Part shown: positions 1 to 8,528 of the stretch, piece by piece | How the letters are laid out: each line of letters starts with the position of its first letter | Numbering within the stretch: the stretch's first letter is position 1 | Assembly: GCA_015179045.1 (NCBI GenBank) | Contig: WHUZ01000209.1 | Coordinates: forward strand, 1-28,819 | Direction of reading: 5' to 3' | From: Kalaharituber pfeilii | Lineage: Eukaryota > Ascomycota > Pezizomycetes > Pezizales > Pezizaceae | Length of the DNA: 28,819 nt | Notes under the pieces: model-generated | What the model saw: the letters and a program-made list of their open reading frames with translations, nothing else | Databases searched by the model: none | Told to the model about the DNA's origin: nothing | Position numbers and translations under genes: made by a program

Positions 1-239
1 ATGTAGTACAAATGCTAGATAATAGTATGTACTAGGGCATGTGCGCATATTAGCTTCATAAACTAAGTGCCAGGCCTAAAGACCTTACAATTAACAGTGA
101 CACATACTTCCTTAGCACTACCTTATTCAAATACAAAGAATTCTCTGCCAAGCCTAACAGGTAATCAGTCCGGTCTAGCAGTACTGGCCTTACTAAGGAT
201 TGTTCCCCTGCTCGAGTAAGTCTCACCTTAGCTGTAACA
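1..239 (-). repeat. LTR1 of a gypsy retrotransposon, 5' portion, cut by window edge
   Basis: On the minus strand this begins TGTTACAGCTAAGG at 239 and aligns along its whole length with the first part of the LTRs at 7836-8528 and 16496-17188. Only about 239 of the roughly 693 bp are inside the window. The five bases after it, GGAGG (240-244), are the candidate target duplication; the partner lies off-window. It sits inside element A just downstream of the protease-linker region, because copy B (13560 onward) continues without interruption at this point. Differences from the other copies are mostly C/T and G/A transitions. Confidence 0.8.
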
Positions 240-559
240 GGAGGTAACTGACATACTTGTTCCTTAGAAAAATATTAACATATGATGAGTACTAGTACTC
301 ACATATATCAATCAATAAAATATCACCTTCTTCAAAGATATTATCAGAAAAAACTGAAAGCAACTCAATATGAGTGCAAGGACAATCAAGTATGCAATAA
401 TATATTTGCTAATATTCATAACTTTAGCATCAAAATCGCAAATAGATTCCTCAAATACCTGTTATGAGTTCAGAACAGAAGGTGAGATACAATCAATAAA
501 TGCCTTATTAGATTTTCTGAGAATGCTAATAAAAAGCACATAATCTGAAGGGGAGAAAA

Positions 560-800
560 CAGAATTAGAAACTGAGATACCAAAAACGAAAATGAAAGTG
601 AAAACGAAAACGAAAATAAAAGATTCACAAGAATCTTGCTCATCGGAACTCTTATTTCATGACCTTATCTTCAACTCCTTACTCAGCCTGCTAAGGAAAC
701 AATCAGTGCAGGGGCTATACAGTCCATAATAGTGGTAATAGTCTTCTCAGTTTTGAATTTTACCTTACAACTAAGGAGAGCACTATGACAGAGAGTTCTA
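560..800 (-). pseudogene. Protease-like segment and Ser/Phe-rich linker of element A
   Basis: Minus-strand translation gives KFKTEKTITTIMDCIAPAL followed by IVSLAG, at the place between gag and RT where gypsy elements carry the aspartic protease. The D-C-x-A pattern resembles a decayed D-[ST]-G-A active site, and the same block recurs in B and E1. It is followed by a hexanucleotide-like run (586-631, GAAAAC/GAAAAT units) that reads as alternating Ser and Phe. The protease call rests on position and one weak motif, so it is tentative; frame breaks and stops make it non-functional. Confidence 0.5.
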
Positions 801-929
801 TATGGTAAGCAGGGTCTCTATCCACTCTAAGTTAGATAGTTCAATGATCCTATCAAATCCATTGATAGCCTATGAGGTAGCCAGAATCTGTCTTCATCTT
901 CTTTTAAGCTAGTTGAGAGAGTGGATTTG

Positions 930-2040
930 TGACTTTAGAACATTTTACTTCCACTTTATCTTCCTTCTTTAACTTTGATTGAGTTTCCACTACTTCTTTT
1001 TATAGTATGATATCATCTTATATCTGATATATTGATTGCCTTTATTCTAAGTCAGTTCTTTAGGTATGTTATTGGTCTTTTTATTCTTCAGAAGTAGAGG
1101 TAGCTATATTGTAGAGCTGCTGCTGACACAGGTAATACTTGTTATAGTCATAGAGAAAATGCAGTACTTATCTTTAGGCTTTCCTAGAGCATTAGTAATA
1201 GAAACTTCTATTAGTTCTAGTTGCTTTGATACTCAAAATGACTTACTAAAAGGTTCCAGACATCTTCCGAATACTGGTAGAGACATCGGAAATAAGGACA
1301 AGATTAGAGGTCTTTACCATGTTATTGTATTAATGCTTCATCGATTTCAGTTAAAAAATCCTGCATCCTACCATACTACTTACATCTAAATGTTTTAAGT
1401 AGCCTCAGCAATGGCTGAAGAGTCCTGGAAGGTCATACGCAGTAGAATGAGAGCTGTGGCATATAATACTGAGGAGTTCTGATGGAAAAGATAAAGACAG
1501 GGTCCTTCAAGTAAGAGGTTTCATCATCAGCAGTAATTCATGAACTCTTAATCTATTGTTAGACCAGGAAGGAAAATTGTTAAGCTGTTTTTTATCTCTA
1601 TCAAACTTTTCTAGAGGAGAGAATTTTTACAGGAGGTAAAGAAGGAGAGAAATGCTTTATGGCATCAACTGACTTATAGGATAATAAGGAGGTGGAAGAG
1701 GAGAGAAAGGTTCTATGGCAGTGCTTGACTCATAGGAATAATGAAGAGACATAGGGTCTTATACTCGATGAGAACCATGAGATGGAGCATGAGGAGGAGG
1801 AGTACCTATACTATCAATACCTGGCAGAGAAGGTCCTCTGAGATTAGGTTTTGGTATACTATACAATTTGCCAACTCGGGTTGGAGAACATTTGTAGGTT
1901 GTGGAGGAAACTACACTCTCAGTATCTAGCAAAGGAGATACTTCAGAAGAGCAGGTAGTACATTATATTGAAATGCTTGCTTGTTACAAAGACCTTCAGG
2001 AAGAGGTCCTTAAGAAAGAAGAGGTAGTGGATGAGCCTTT
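930..2040 (-). pseudogene. gag pseudogene of element A
   Basis: The minus strand near 1590-1640 reads EKFDRDKKQLNNF, which resembles the conserved N-terminal core of the retrotransposon gag family (KF.GDR..L..F). Further on, near 1500, comes a decayed SYLKDP block typical of gag. The C-terminal part near 1100-1210 reads LELIEVSITNALGKPKDKY and then a Ser-rich tract, closely matching the gag C-terminus of E1 (3546-3731). A degenerate CCHC knuckle may follow, near 950-1020, but it is not convincing. Gag would form the virus-like particle. Numerous stops and shifts break it. An open antisense frame at 1066-1389 is a shadow of this region. Confidence 0.7.
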
Positions 2041-2088
2041 CGGTATCTACATTGTTGAGGTGAGGTGGTAGGTGAAAGAGTGGTATAA

Positions 2089-2826
2089 TATTATGAGCAT
2101 GAGGTGCTTGGCTCTAGTAGGTACTGGAAGGGACTGAATGTTATGGTTACAGTAGGGAAAATATTGGTGCTAGCATTGTTCCAGAAGTATGAATACAGCG
2201 AGTCGGCATGGCTATGGAGGTATATATGGCGGACCAGAAGGGCAGCTACTTGGCAGAGAGTATACAGTGGAGCAGAGTGATTTATGGGTATAATGATAGA
2301 ATGATAGGTTCAGAGTTATAGAGAACTTAGGATACTGCTAGTATCTTGATTCTTCTAACTATACTATTACCAGCCAGTACTTATATAGACTTCAGCACAG
2401 CTATACATAAAGGGTTAATAAATGAATAATTGGCTAGCAACGTGGTGATTCCTTATCAATACTAATGCTGGTAGTAATAGGCACATATAATGAAAATATA
2501 TAAAAATAGTATAGGATAAAAATAATGAATGTACTAATGTATGTGTATATATAAATAAAGCTTCCATAACTCAAGTGTATGCATCAAGCTGTATTTTGGA
2601 TAACATACTCTTCTATAGTACTGCTCTATCTAAATGATATAAGAATCAATAGCCAAGCCTAATAGGTGATCAATCTAGTCAATCAGCATTAGTCTTATAT
2701 TTGATTACAGAGTCAGTATTATCTTCTTAACAAGTAAGTCTTCACCTTTAGCCATAGCAGCTAATTAGTAGTAGAACTCTTACTCCTTGCCACAGTAGTA
2801 GGCAAGTTTTTATCTTAGCTATAACA
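2089..2826 (-). repeat. LTR2, 5' LTR of element A (738 bp)
   Basis: The minus-strand start is TGTTATAGCTAAG at 2826 and the end is CTCATAATA at 2089, a RIP-altered CATAACA. It aligns over its full length with LTR2 copies at 9698-10445, 15852-17296 (interrupted) and 23077-23784. A TATATAAG promoter-like box lies on the minus strand at 2380-2387. The internal sequence after the LTR begins TTATACCACT and lacks the usual TGG of a tRNA primer site. Confidence 0.85.
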
Positions 2827-2839
2827 GCTACACCATAAC

Positions 2840-4030
2840 TACAACAATAGCTAGCATAGCCTTCTCAGTCTAACTTAAGTCTAGAGCACTCCCCTGGAAA
2901 GCTCTCTCGAACAATCTCCTCCACTAGGTACTAATAGTATGGGTACTCCTCCTTCTTATGTCCTACCTTGTAGTTTTAATTAAGTATGAGACCCTATACC
3001 TCCTTATTTTCCCTATGAGTTAATCATTGCTGTAGGGCTATTATCCTCCTCGTATCTCTTCTTACAGCTTTTGCCAAGCTTAAGATCCAACACCTCCATC
3101 AGTTAATGCCATGAGGTCTTCCTCCTCCTATGAAGATTCCCATTCCAGAAAAGTTTGATGAGGATGTAAAAGCGTTTGACAAACTTTCTCTTTCTAGTCT
3201 ATCATTAGATTAGGAGCTTAAGGATTATTGACATTAACGAACACATTAATATATTCACCTCTTACTTGAAGGACCCTGCTCTCACCTTTTTCTGTTAGAA
3301 TCCTACAGTATCATATACCACAGCTCTGACTCTACTGTATATGACCTTCCAGGACTCCTCAGCTATTGCTGAGGCCACTCGAAATATTTGGATATAAGCA
3401 GTAAGCTAGAAGGCAGGATAAACTGAAATTTACAAGTATAATAATATGACAAAGATTCCTAATTACGTCCTCATTTTTTATGTTTCCACTAGTATGAGGA
3501 AGATGTTCAGAACCTTTTAGCCAGTCACCCTGAGTATCAAAGCTATTGGAACTAATAGAAGTTTCTATTACCGATGTTCTAGGAAAGCCTGACAATAAGC
3601 GCTTTACTCCCTCTACTATCAAGACAAACATCACCTCCAGTAGCAGCTCCATAATACAGCTACCTCTACCTCCGAAGAATAAGAAGAATATTGACTTACC
3701 TAAAGAAATAATTCAGAAAAAAGGCAACTGATGCAAACCATTGTACCAAGTGTAGTAAGTGTGGCCTTAGAGTCACCATATATTAAAGAAGTAGTAGAAC
3801 TATAGGGGATGAGAGAAGAAGTAGTAGAAGACCCAAGTGAAGCTAAAAAAGGAAGATAAAAGAGAAGTAAAATGCTTTAGAGTCATGAATCCACTCTCTT
3901 AAATCATGGATATCATAGCTCAAGAAGAAGAAGAAGACAGACTTTGGCCACCTCATAGGCCATCGACAGACTAAGAAGATTACTGAACTGTCTGACTTGG
4001 AGCATATAGGGACCCTGCTCAGTATATAGG
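2840..4030 (+). pseudogene. gag pseudogene of E1
   Basis: The conserved gag core appears near 3150 as PEKFDEDVKAFDKLS, homologous to EKFDRDKKQLNNF in A and FNRDKKELDNF in B. An open stretch at 3546-3731 is the real sense frame of the gag C-terminal region: it begins MELIEVSITDVLGKP, runs through a Ser-rich tract and ends in a Lys-rich tail. Just after it (about 3735-3790) come CTKC and CSKCG, a possible remnant of a CCHC nucleic-acid-binding knuckle whose distal His/Cys are lost or frameshifted. Stops and shifts upstream destroy the reading frame. Confidence 0.7.
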
Positions 4031-4039
4031 ACTCTCTAT

Positions 4040-4560
4040 CACAGTGACCTCCTCAGTTACGAGATAAAATTCAAAACTGGAAAGACCATGAAGGCTATTG
4101 TAGACTATGCGTTGATTGTTTCTTTAGCAGACTAGGTAAGAAGTTAAGATTGAGGTCACAAGTAAGGCCTGCAATGATCAAGTAAGGTAATAATTTTTTA
4201 TGAATACTTCATTTTCATTTTTTGGCATTCTGGTTCCCGAATCTGTTTCTTCTGCCTTAGATTATATATATTCTATTAGCATTTCAGAAAAATCTGATAA
4301 GGCATTTGTTGATTTTATTTTGCCTTCTGTTCTTAACTTCTATCAGATGGTTAATGAATTTGTTTTCAATTTTGATACTGAAGTTATAAATATTAGTGAA
4401 TGCATTATTGGTTTGTCCTAGTTAATAGCTTTCCCATTGATTGTATTAATGATGTTTTGAAGTATAGTATGTTTAATGTACTTGAATTGAATTTTTCTAT
4501 TCTTTTCGATAATACCCTTGAAAAGAGTAATATTGTGTTGTTATTTTGACTTAAGATTAT
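4040..4560 (+). pseudogene. Protease-like segment and linker of E1
   Basis: The reading KFKTGKTMKAIVDYALIVSLAD (given here as two overlapping parts of one block) spans about 4070-4135 and matches the protease-like blocks of A and B. It is followed by an open stretch at 4200-4421 beginning MNTSFSFFGILVPES, homologous to the Ser/Phe-rich linker of B (13927-14175, minus strand). The expected active-site Gly is not present. Assignment as protease rests on position between gag and RT. Confidence 0.45.
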
Positions 4561-4564
4561 GAAA

Positions 4565-5265
4565 TCTCTTTTGAGAACCCAAATATAAAGCCTCCCTATA
4601 GTCTAGTGTACTTGGGAAGAAGATGAGGCCTTTAGAGGTATATTGATGAATACTTACTAATAGAGAAAATACAAAAGTTAAGGTTAAAAAGTAGCTTTAC
4701 AGATTTTTTTTTTTTTTGGAAAGAAAGATGGGTTACTCCAACTATGCATTAATTATAGAGCACTAAACAAAGTCACCATTCCAAGTAAATATACTTTGCC
4801 TATAATATCAGAACTTCTTAATAAGATCTGAGATAGTAATGAATGAAAGACAGCTGTCAAACATATTCAAAGGCCTATTTAAAGTACATAGTTATATCTT
4901 TTGAATTCATTAGTGCACCCACTTCCTTTTAGGAAGTGATGGATAAGATTCTCACTGGTATCGATAAAGTTGTTTAGTACCTAAGTGACATCTTGATCTA
5001 TGAAGGCAAAACCAAATGAGACTATCAAAGGATAAGTGGAAGAAGTACTTACTAAAGTTGAGCAAATATGAACTTACAGTCACGCTGGCCAAGTGTAAGT
5101 GCTATGTGCACAAAACTATATTCCTTAGTCATTTTATTAATAGCCTTGAGGTTAAGATGGAGTCAGCCCAACTCTCTACTATTTGTGACTGGCTATAGCC
5201 AAAGAAGAAATAGGTATAAGCTTTTCTAGGCTTGGCAAACTACTACTGCCAATTCTTTCTTAATT
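4565..5265 (+). pseudogene. Reverse transcriptase pseudogene of E1
   Basis: Plus-strand blocks in order match Ty3/gypsy RT: PPYSLVYLGEEDEAFRG near 4590, DGLLQLCINYRALNKVTIPS from 4728, YTLPIISELLNKI after it, then FEFISAPTSF near 4905 (family FGL.NAP..F) and YLSDILIYE near 4980, the decayed catalytic YLDDILIYS box in which the first Asp reads Ser. The connection domain follows near 5150-5250 with GLANYYCQFF (family FLG.ANYYR.FI). A run of 14 T at 4704-4717 sits where a short hydrophobic block should precede the KKDG motif. It would copy element RNA into DNA; stops and at least two frameshifts inactivate it. Confidence 0.9.
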
Positions 5266-6560
5266 ATTACTGTGGATTAATTCTCAACTACTACTGCTAA
5301 CTTATTACCAACTACTACTACCAATTTACTTTGAATTATTCTGTTACAACTCGACTGCTTACAAGCCTTAACTAGAAATGTACCCTTTACTTGGTGGGCA
5401 AAGTAGCAAGCTACTTTTATGGAACTTAAAGACAAGTTTATGAGTGCCCCTATACTATAATAGTTCAATCAATCCCTGCTGTTATAGATTGCAACTGACT
5501 GTTTACAAACTATTATACCAAAAAGTAGAACTACTAGTACTACCCGGTAGTAGAGTCAGTATATATAGGAGTATTCATACAGGCAGGTCAGTGACTTGCT
5601 TATGTTTGTGTATATGGTCAAGGATCTTGGCTCCCTTAGATATCCATACATACTAGTAATCAGCTTCCCTCTGCTGCCATGGCATACCAAGTCATGATAT
5701 TACTCCTCCACAAGCAGAGTATGTTCTGGACTCTCTATATATTAACCCCCAGCTACTTGTTATTACCTTAGGGCTTCAAATTCATATGCTACTACTATAC
5801 TACTTTATAACTAGTGACCGGCATATGACTGTAAGCCACTTGTCAAATTCAAAGGTTACCTGCAGTATCTGACATTTGCTACAGGCAAGGTTTGAACTGG
5901 CGACTCAACTAGTAGTAATATTACAGATTGTAACTGACTATTTGCAAACTATTGTACTAAAAGATAGAACTACTGGTACCACCTAGTAGTGTAGTTGGTA
6001 TATATAGGAGGATCTGTCTAGGCCGATCAGCAACTTGCTTACATTTGTGTACATGATCAAGGATCTTAGTTCCCTTAGATATCTATATATACTAGTAATC
6101 AGCTTCTCTCTGCTACTATAATATGCCAAGCTGTTACACCTGTCTATAATTGTGAAAAGTGACTGCTCAGACCAAGTACTCATCAGCATCTTAAGCTAGT
6201 ACCAAAACTATGATCTTTTACCCATATGATTACTATTCCTGAATACTAACCTCTGCTGAATGAAACTACTCTATCTACGATCAGAAGCTACTAACAATCT
6301 TTGATTGTACAAGAAATAGAGGATAAAAACATTAGGAATTAAGTTTACTATCTTTACTAACTACTATGTACTAAAGTACTTTATTACTAAACAATGCCTT
6401 AACAGCTAGTAAGCTAACTAGAGCTGACTTTCCGAATTTGACTACATCATTAACTACGTTCCAAGAAAGCTTAATAGTAAAGCCAATATCCTCTTACAAT
6501 GAACTAAGGCAGGTAAGGTGGAAGACGTATAGGGTGATATCCTTAGAATTAACAGCGATG
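5266..6560 (+). pseudogene. RNase H region pseudogene of E1
   Basis: This starts directly after the RT connection block. Near 5420-5480 the frame reads MELKDKFMSAPIL followed by FNQSLL, matching the gypsy pattern F..LK..F..APIL.HFD. Near 6370 LKYFITKQCLNS corresponds to the DHKNLEYF-TTK block, and near 6450-6500 DYIINYVPRKLNSKANILL corresponds to the F.I.Y.PGK.N..AD.LSR end of the domain. The middle (5640-6330) is partly duplicated: sequence around 5500-5660 recurs at about 5930-6110, including the phrase for 'ggatcttggctccctt', so an internal tandem duplication is likely. Confidence 0.75.
5486..6115 (+). repeat. Internal direct duplication in E1 RNase H region
   Basis: About 160 bp at 5486-5662 recurs at 5926-6106, with the same order of words: TTGCAACTGACTGTTTACAA / TTGTAACTGACTATTTGCAA, the GAACTACT-GTAC stretch, TATATAGGAG, GATCAGCAACTTGCTTA-like text, then ATCCATACATACTAGTAATC / ATCTATATATACTAGTAATC. 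Copies differ mainly by transitions. It is specific to E1 among the copies I compared, so it arose after that copy formed. Confidence 0.7.
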
Positions 6561-6599
6561 AATAGGTAAAGACCAATAACGGCCCTGTATGATGCCTGA

Positions 6600-7200
6600 A
6601 CAATATCAATTAGAAATATTATAACAATACTATGATAGTGATGTAGTTATATACTGAGGTATATACTGAATATAGGAACTTCTTTCTCAGAACTTCTACC
6701 AGGATAGCTGATTATGTCACTAGTTGTGTAGCCTGCCTCAAGGCCAAAGCTGACCAACATTCGAGACAAACTAGATATATACCAATGCTTACTAGTATAA
6801 AGCCTTGAGAAGAGATAGCTATAGACTTTGTTAGAGAACTACTGAGAGCTTTAATGCTATTTCAGTTATCATAGACTAGTTTACAAAATGCAATACTATG
6901 ACTAGCAAAAAATACTTAGACAACTTGAGACGTTGCTAATGCCTTCAATGACATCTTCAGACCATAATTCACCTCAGCCCTTTAGAAAGAAATTACATCA
7001 AAACTCAATGTAAGACTCCAACTCAGTACTGCTGACCATACTCAGACTAACAGACTCTCTGAATATATAATAAAGCCTCCCAAATAGTATTTTCATATTT
7101 ACTACTATAATTGATTGAACTGATAGGTAACTTGGTTACCTCTAGCTGAGTTCACTTACTACTGCTATGTTGATCCATGGTTATAGCTCTTTTGCTCTTT
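6600..7200 (+). pseudogene. Integrase pseudogene of E1
   Basis: The zinc-binding domain is visible from 6710: DYVTSCVACLKAKADQHS, the C..C half of an HHCC finger. It is followed by SIKP, a stop where Trp is expected (TGG to TGA), and EEIAIDFVREL near 6808-6840, the start of the DDE core. Then come ISVII-like and FTK blocks, a decayed TSALxK segment, and HTQTNRLSEYI near 7045-7075 at the HPQTDGQTERVN position. The enzyme would insert the cDNA into the genome. Catalytic Asp residues are partly changed and stops are frequent. The 7060-7085 stretch is the empty-site equivalent of the B insertion in element C. Confidence 0.88.
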
Positions 7201-7351
7201 ATATGGATTTAACCCTAAAGTTATTTATTTCTTAGATGACAATATTTATATCTCTGCGGTAGCTGAATAGCCTTTCTGAGAGCAACTTGAATCCTAGGAT
7301 ATGGAGATCAATAATAACGAGTTTTTCTATGTTGTCAATTCGAAATATATA

Positions 7352-7480
7352 AACAGAATAGTAAAGTACTAAATCTATTAGTAAAGCTATAGCAAAGATG
7401 ATAATACTTGAGAACCGATTAAGAAACTATATAGATCGTTGGAATCTGTTAGAGAGTTCTATGACTGATATTCAAGAAAG
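7352..7480 (+). pseudogene. Chromodomain remnant at integrase C-terminus of E1
   Basis: Plus-strand reading from about 7362: SYSKDDNT, stop, EPIKKLYRSLESVREFYD. This fits the chromodomain pattern K.Y.V.W.GY...D.TWEP..NL..S...I.EF, with the Trp of WEP and upstream Trp/Lys codons turned into stops. Homologous blocks occur in B (10815-10900) and C (17360-17452). Chromodomains of chromoviruses target integration to heterochromatin marks, consistent with the nested layout. Confidence 0.75.
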
Positions 7481-7489
7481 CTACCCTAT

Positions 7490-7835
7490 GGTCTGAATAA
7501 GACATCAATAGTGAAAGTCGACCTACTTGAATAATGTAAGATATGAGTACCTTTTTCTTACGAAGAGATTTTTCTCACTGGGTTTTTATCTTCATTAAGG
7601 TTTTTAATAGCCTTACTAACTAATAAATGAATACTTGAGATATACCAGTCTTACCATCGGCTACAGATGAGTAAATTTCTGTAAAGGGTCTTATGTATAA
7701 GGCATGCTGATAATTGCATTAGCTACCCTTTTAACTCTCACAAGAGAGCTAATATATATTACTTGTAATACTGATTAGTTTAGGTTACTTTTTAGTAATT
7801 AATAGTTAAGACAACTGCTCTAGAACAGGGAGTAA
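7490..7835 (+). other. Non-coding 3' tail and polypurine tract of E1
   Basis: No protein similarity is visible. The stretch is colinear with the tails of B (10446-10815, reversed) and C (17460-17732 plus 22989-23076), for example the CTTATGTATAAGGCATGCTGAT word near 7690. It ends in GAACAGGGAGTAA (7823-7835), the polypurine tract immediately before the LTR. Confidence 0.7.
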
Positions 7836-8169
7836 TGTTATAGCTAAGGTGAGACTTACATGAGTAGGGGAACACTTACCTTAAATCCTTAGTAAGATCA
7901 GTACTACTAGACCGGACTAATTACCTATTAGGCTTAGCAGTGAATTCTTTGTATTTGAATAGAATAGTGCTAAGGAAATGTATATTACTATTGATTGTAA
8001 GCTCTTTAGACCTAGTACTTGGTTTATGAAGCTAATATATACATATGCCTTAGTATGTATTATTATCTAGCATCTATACTACATTATATATTTCTTTGTT
8101 ATGATTATTGATATTATTGAATTACTATCTCTTTATTTACTTACCTGATCATATATGATATGCTCAGTC

Positions 8170-8177
8170 TATTTAAG
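8170..8177 (+). promoter_or_regulatory. TATA-like box in LTR1
   Basis: TATTTAAG in the conserved context CTCAGTCTATTTAAG. The same box is at 16830-16837 in the solo LTR1, and the LTR2 family has TATATAAG at the equivalent place. It is the likely core promoter of the element transcript; no start site is mapped. Confidence 0.5.
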
Positions 8178-8309
8178 CACAGATGATAGCACAGTTAAAG
8201 AATTAAGATACAAGCGATGTTCTAAGTTCTCTGTTACTCTGAAACCTATTATTTCCTCATTATGCCTGTGAATTGCTCTATTCCACTATATGCTTTATGT
8301 AAAACGGCT

Positions 8310-8480
8310 GCCCTTTTGACCTATCGTATATACAACTTTGTAGCTATTTTAGCCTATAGCATATATGCCTCCGTAGCCTCTTCGACTCACAGCATATACA
8401 CCTCTATAGCCAGCTTACTGTATATATACTTCCATAGCAACTCCGGTCTGCTGAATACATACCTTCATAGCTATAACATC
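8310..8480 (+). repeat. About 33-bp tandem units within LTR1, with in-frame 11-residue repeats
   Basis: Units share ATATAYRCCTCCRTAGC followed by a C-rich spacer; spacing in the solo copy (tccRta-gc at about 16997, 17030, 17063, 17091 and 17124) is mostly 33 bp. Read on the plus strand they give repeats such as IYASVASSTHS and IYTSIASLLY. The frame is open in both complete LTR1 copies (8262-8483 and 16928-17143). There is no evidence that it is translated. Confidence 0.7.
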
Positions 8481-8528
8481 TAGTGCTTTCTAGCATCTAC
8501 TAGAGCCTAGCCCCTCATGCTCATAATA

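Larger units (their letters stand above)
245..2826 (-). mobile_element. Element A: 5' half of a degenerate Ty3/gypsy chromovirus
   Basis: On the minus strand the order is 5' LTR (2826 to 2089), gag (about 2040 to 930), protease-like segment (about 800 to 640) and a Ser/Phe-rich linker (about 640 to 480). The segment is colinear with element B (13560-17296), which is the same family in the same orientation. The pol half is missing because an LTR1-family element is inserted at 239. The right end abuts the gag region of E1 at 2827, so A apparently inserted into E1, with candidate duplication GCTAC (2827-2831). It has many in-frame stops and no intact ORF. Confidence 0.8.
2827..8528 (+). mobile_element. 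Element E1: Ty3/gypsy chromovirus lacking its 5' LTR in this window
   Basis: Plus-strand order: gag (2840-4030), protease-like (4040-4200), linker (4200-4560), RT (4565-5265), RNase H (5266-6560), integrase (6600-7200), chromodomain (7352-7480), non-coding tail, polypurine tract and 3' LTR1 (7836-8528). It is the most complete pol copy here and serves as the empty-site reference for the other insertions. The 5' end is displaced by element A. E1 is inserted in element C at the RT/RNase H boundary: C resumes at 8529, giving candidate duplication ACTGC (8529-8533). Confidence 0.85.
7836..8528 (+). repeat. LTR1, 3' LTR of E1 (693 bp)
   Basis: It starts TGTTATAGCTAAGGTGAG right after the polypurine tract and ends CATAATA, a RIP-altered CATAACA. 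Its length equals the solo LTR1 at 16496-17188 (693 bp). It contains a TATTTAAG box and a set of about 33-bp tandem units near the 3' end (about 8310-8460). An open stretch 8262-8483 runs through those units. Confidence 0.9.

Noticed and set aside
1066..1389. 107-codon plus-strand open frames at 1066-1389 and 14565-14888, similar to each other, as a conserved small gene
   Set aside because: They lie exactly antisense to the gag C-terminal region of A and B. The sense reading matches the E1 gag frame at 3546-3731, so similarity between them only reflects common descent of gag.
3359..3652. 97-codon minus-strand open frame as a gene
   Set aside because: It is antisense to E1 gag and homologous to the antisense frames in A and B.
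4704..4717. Run of 14 T as a terminator or programmed frameshift site
   Set aside because: It lies inside RT where no frameshift is expected, is absent from B, and is best explained by transitions and slippage in a Phe-rich block.
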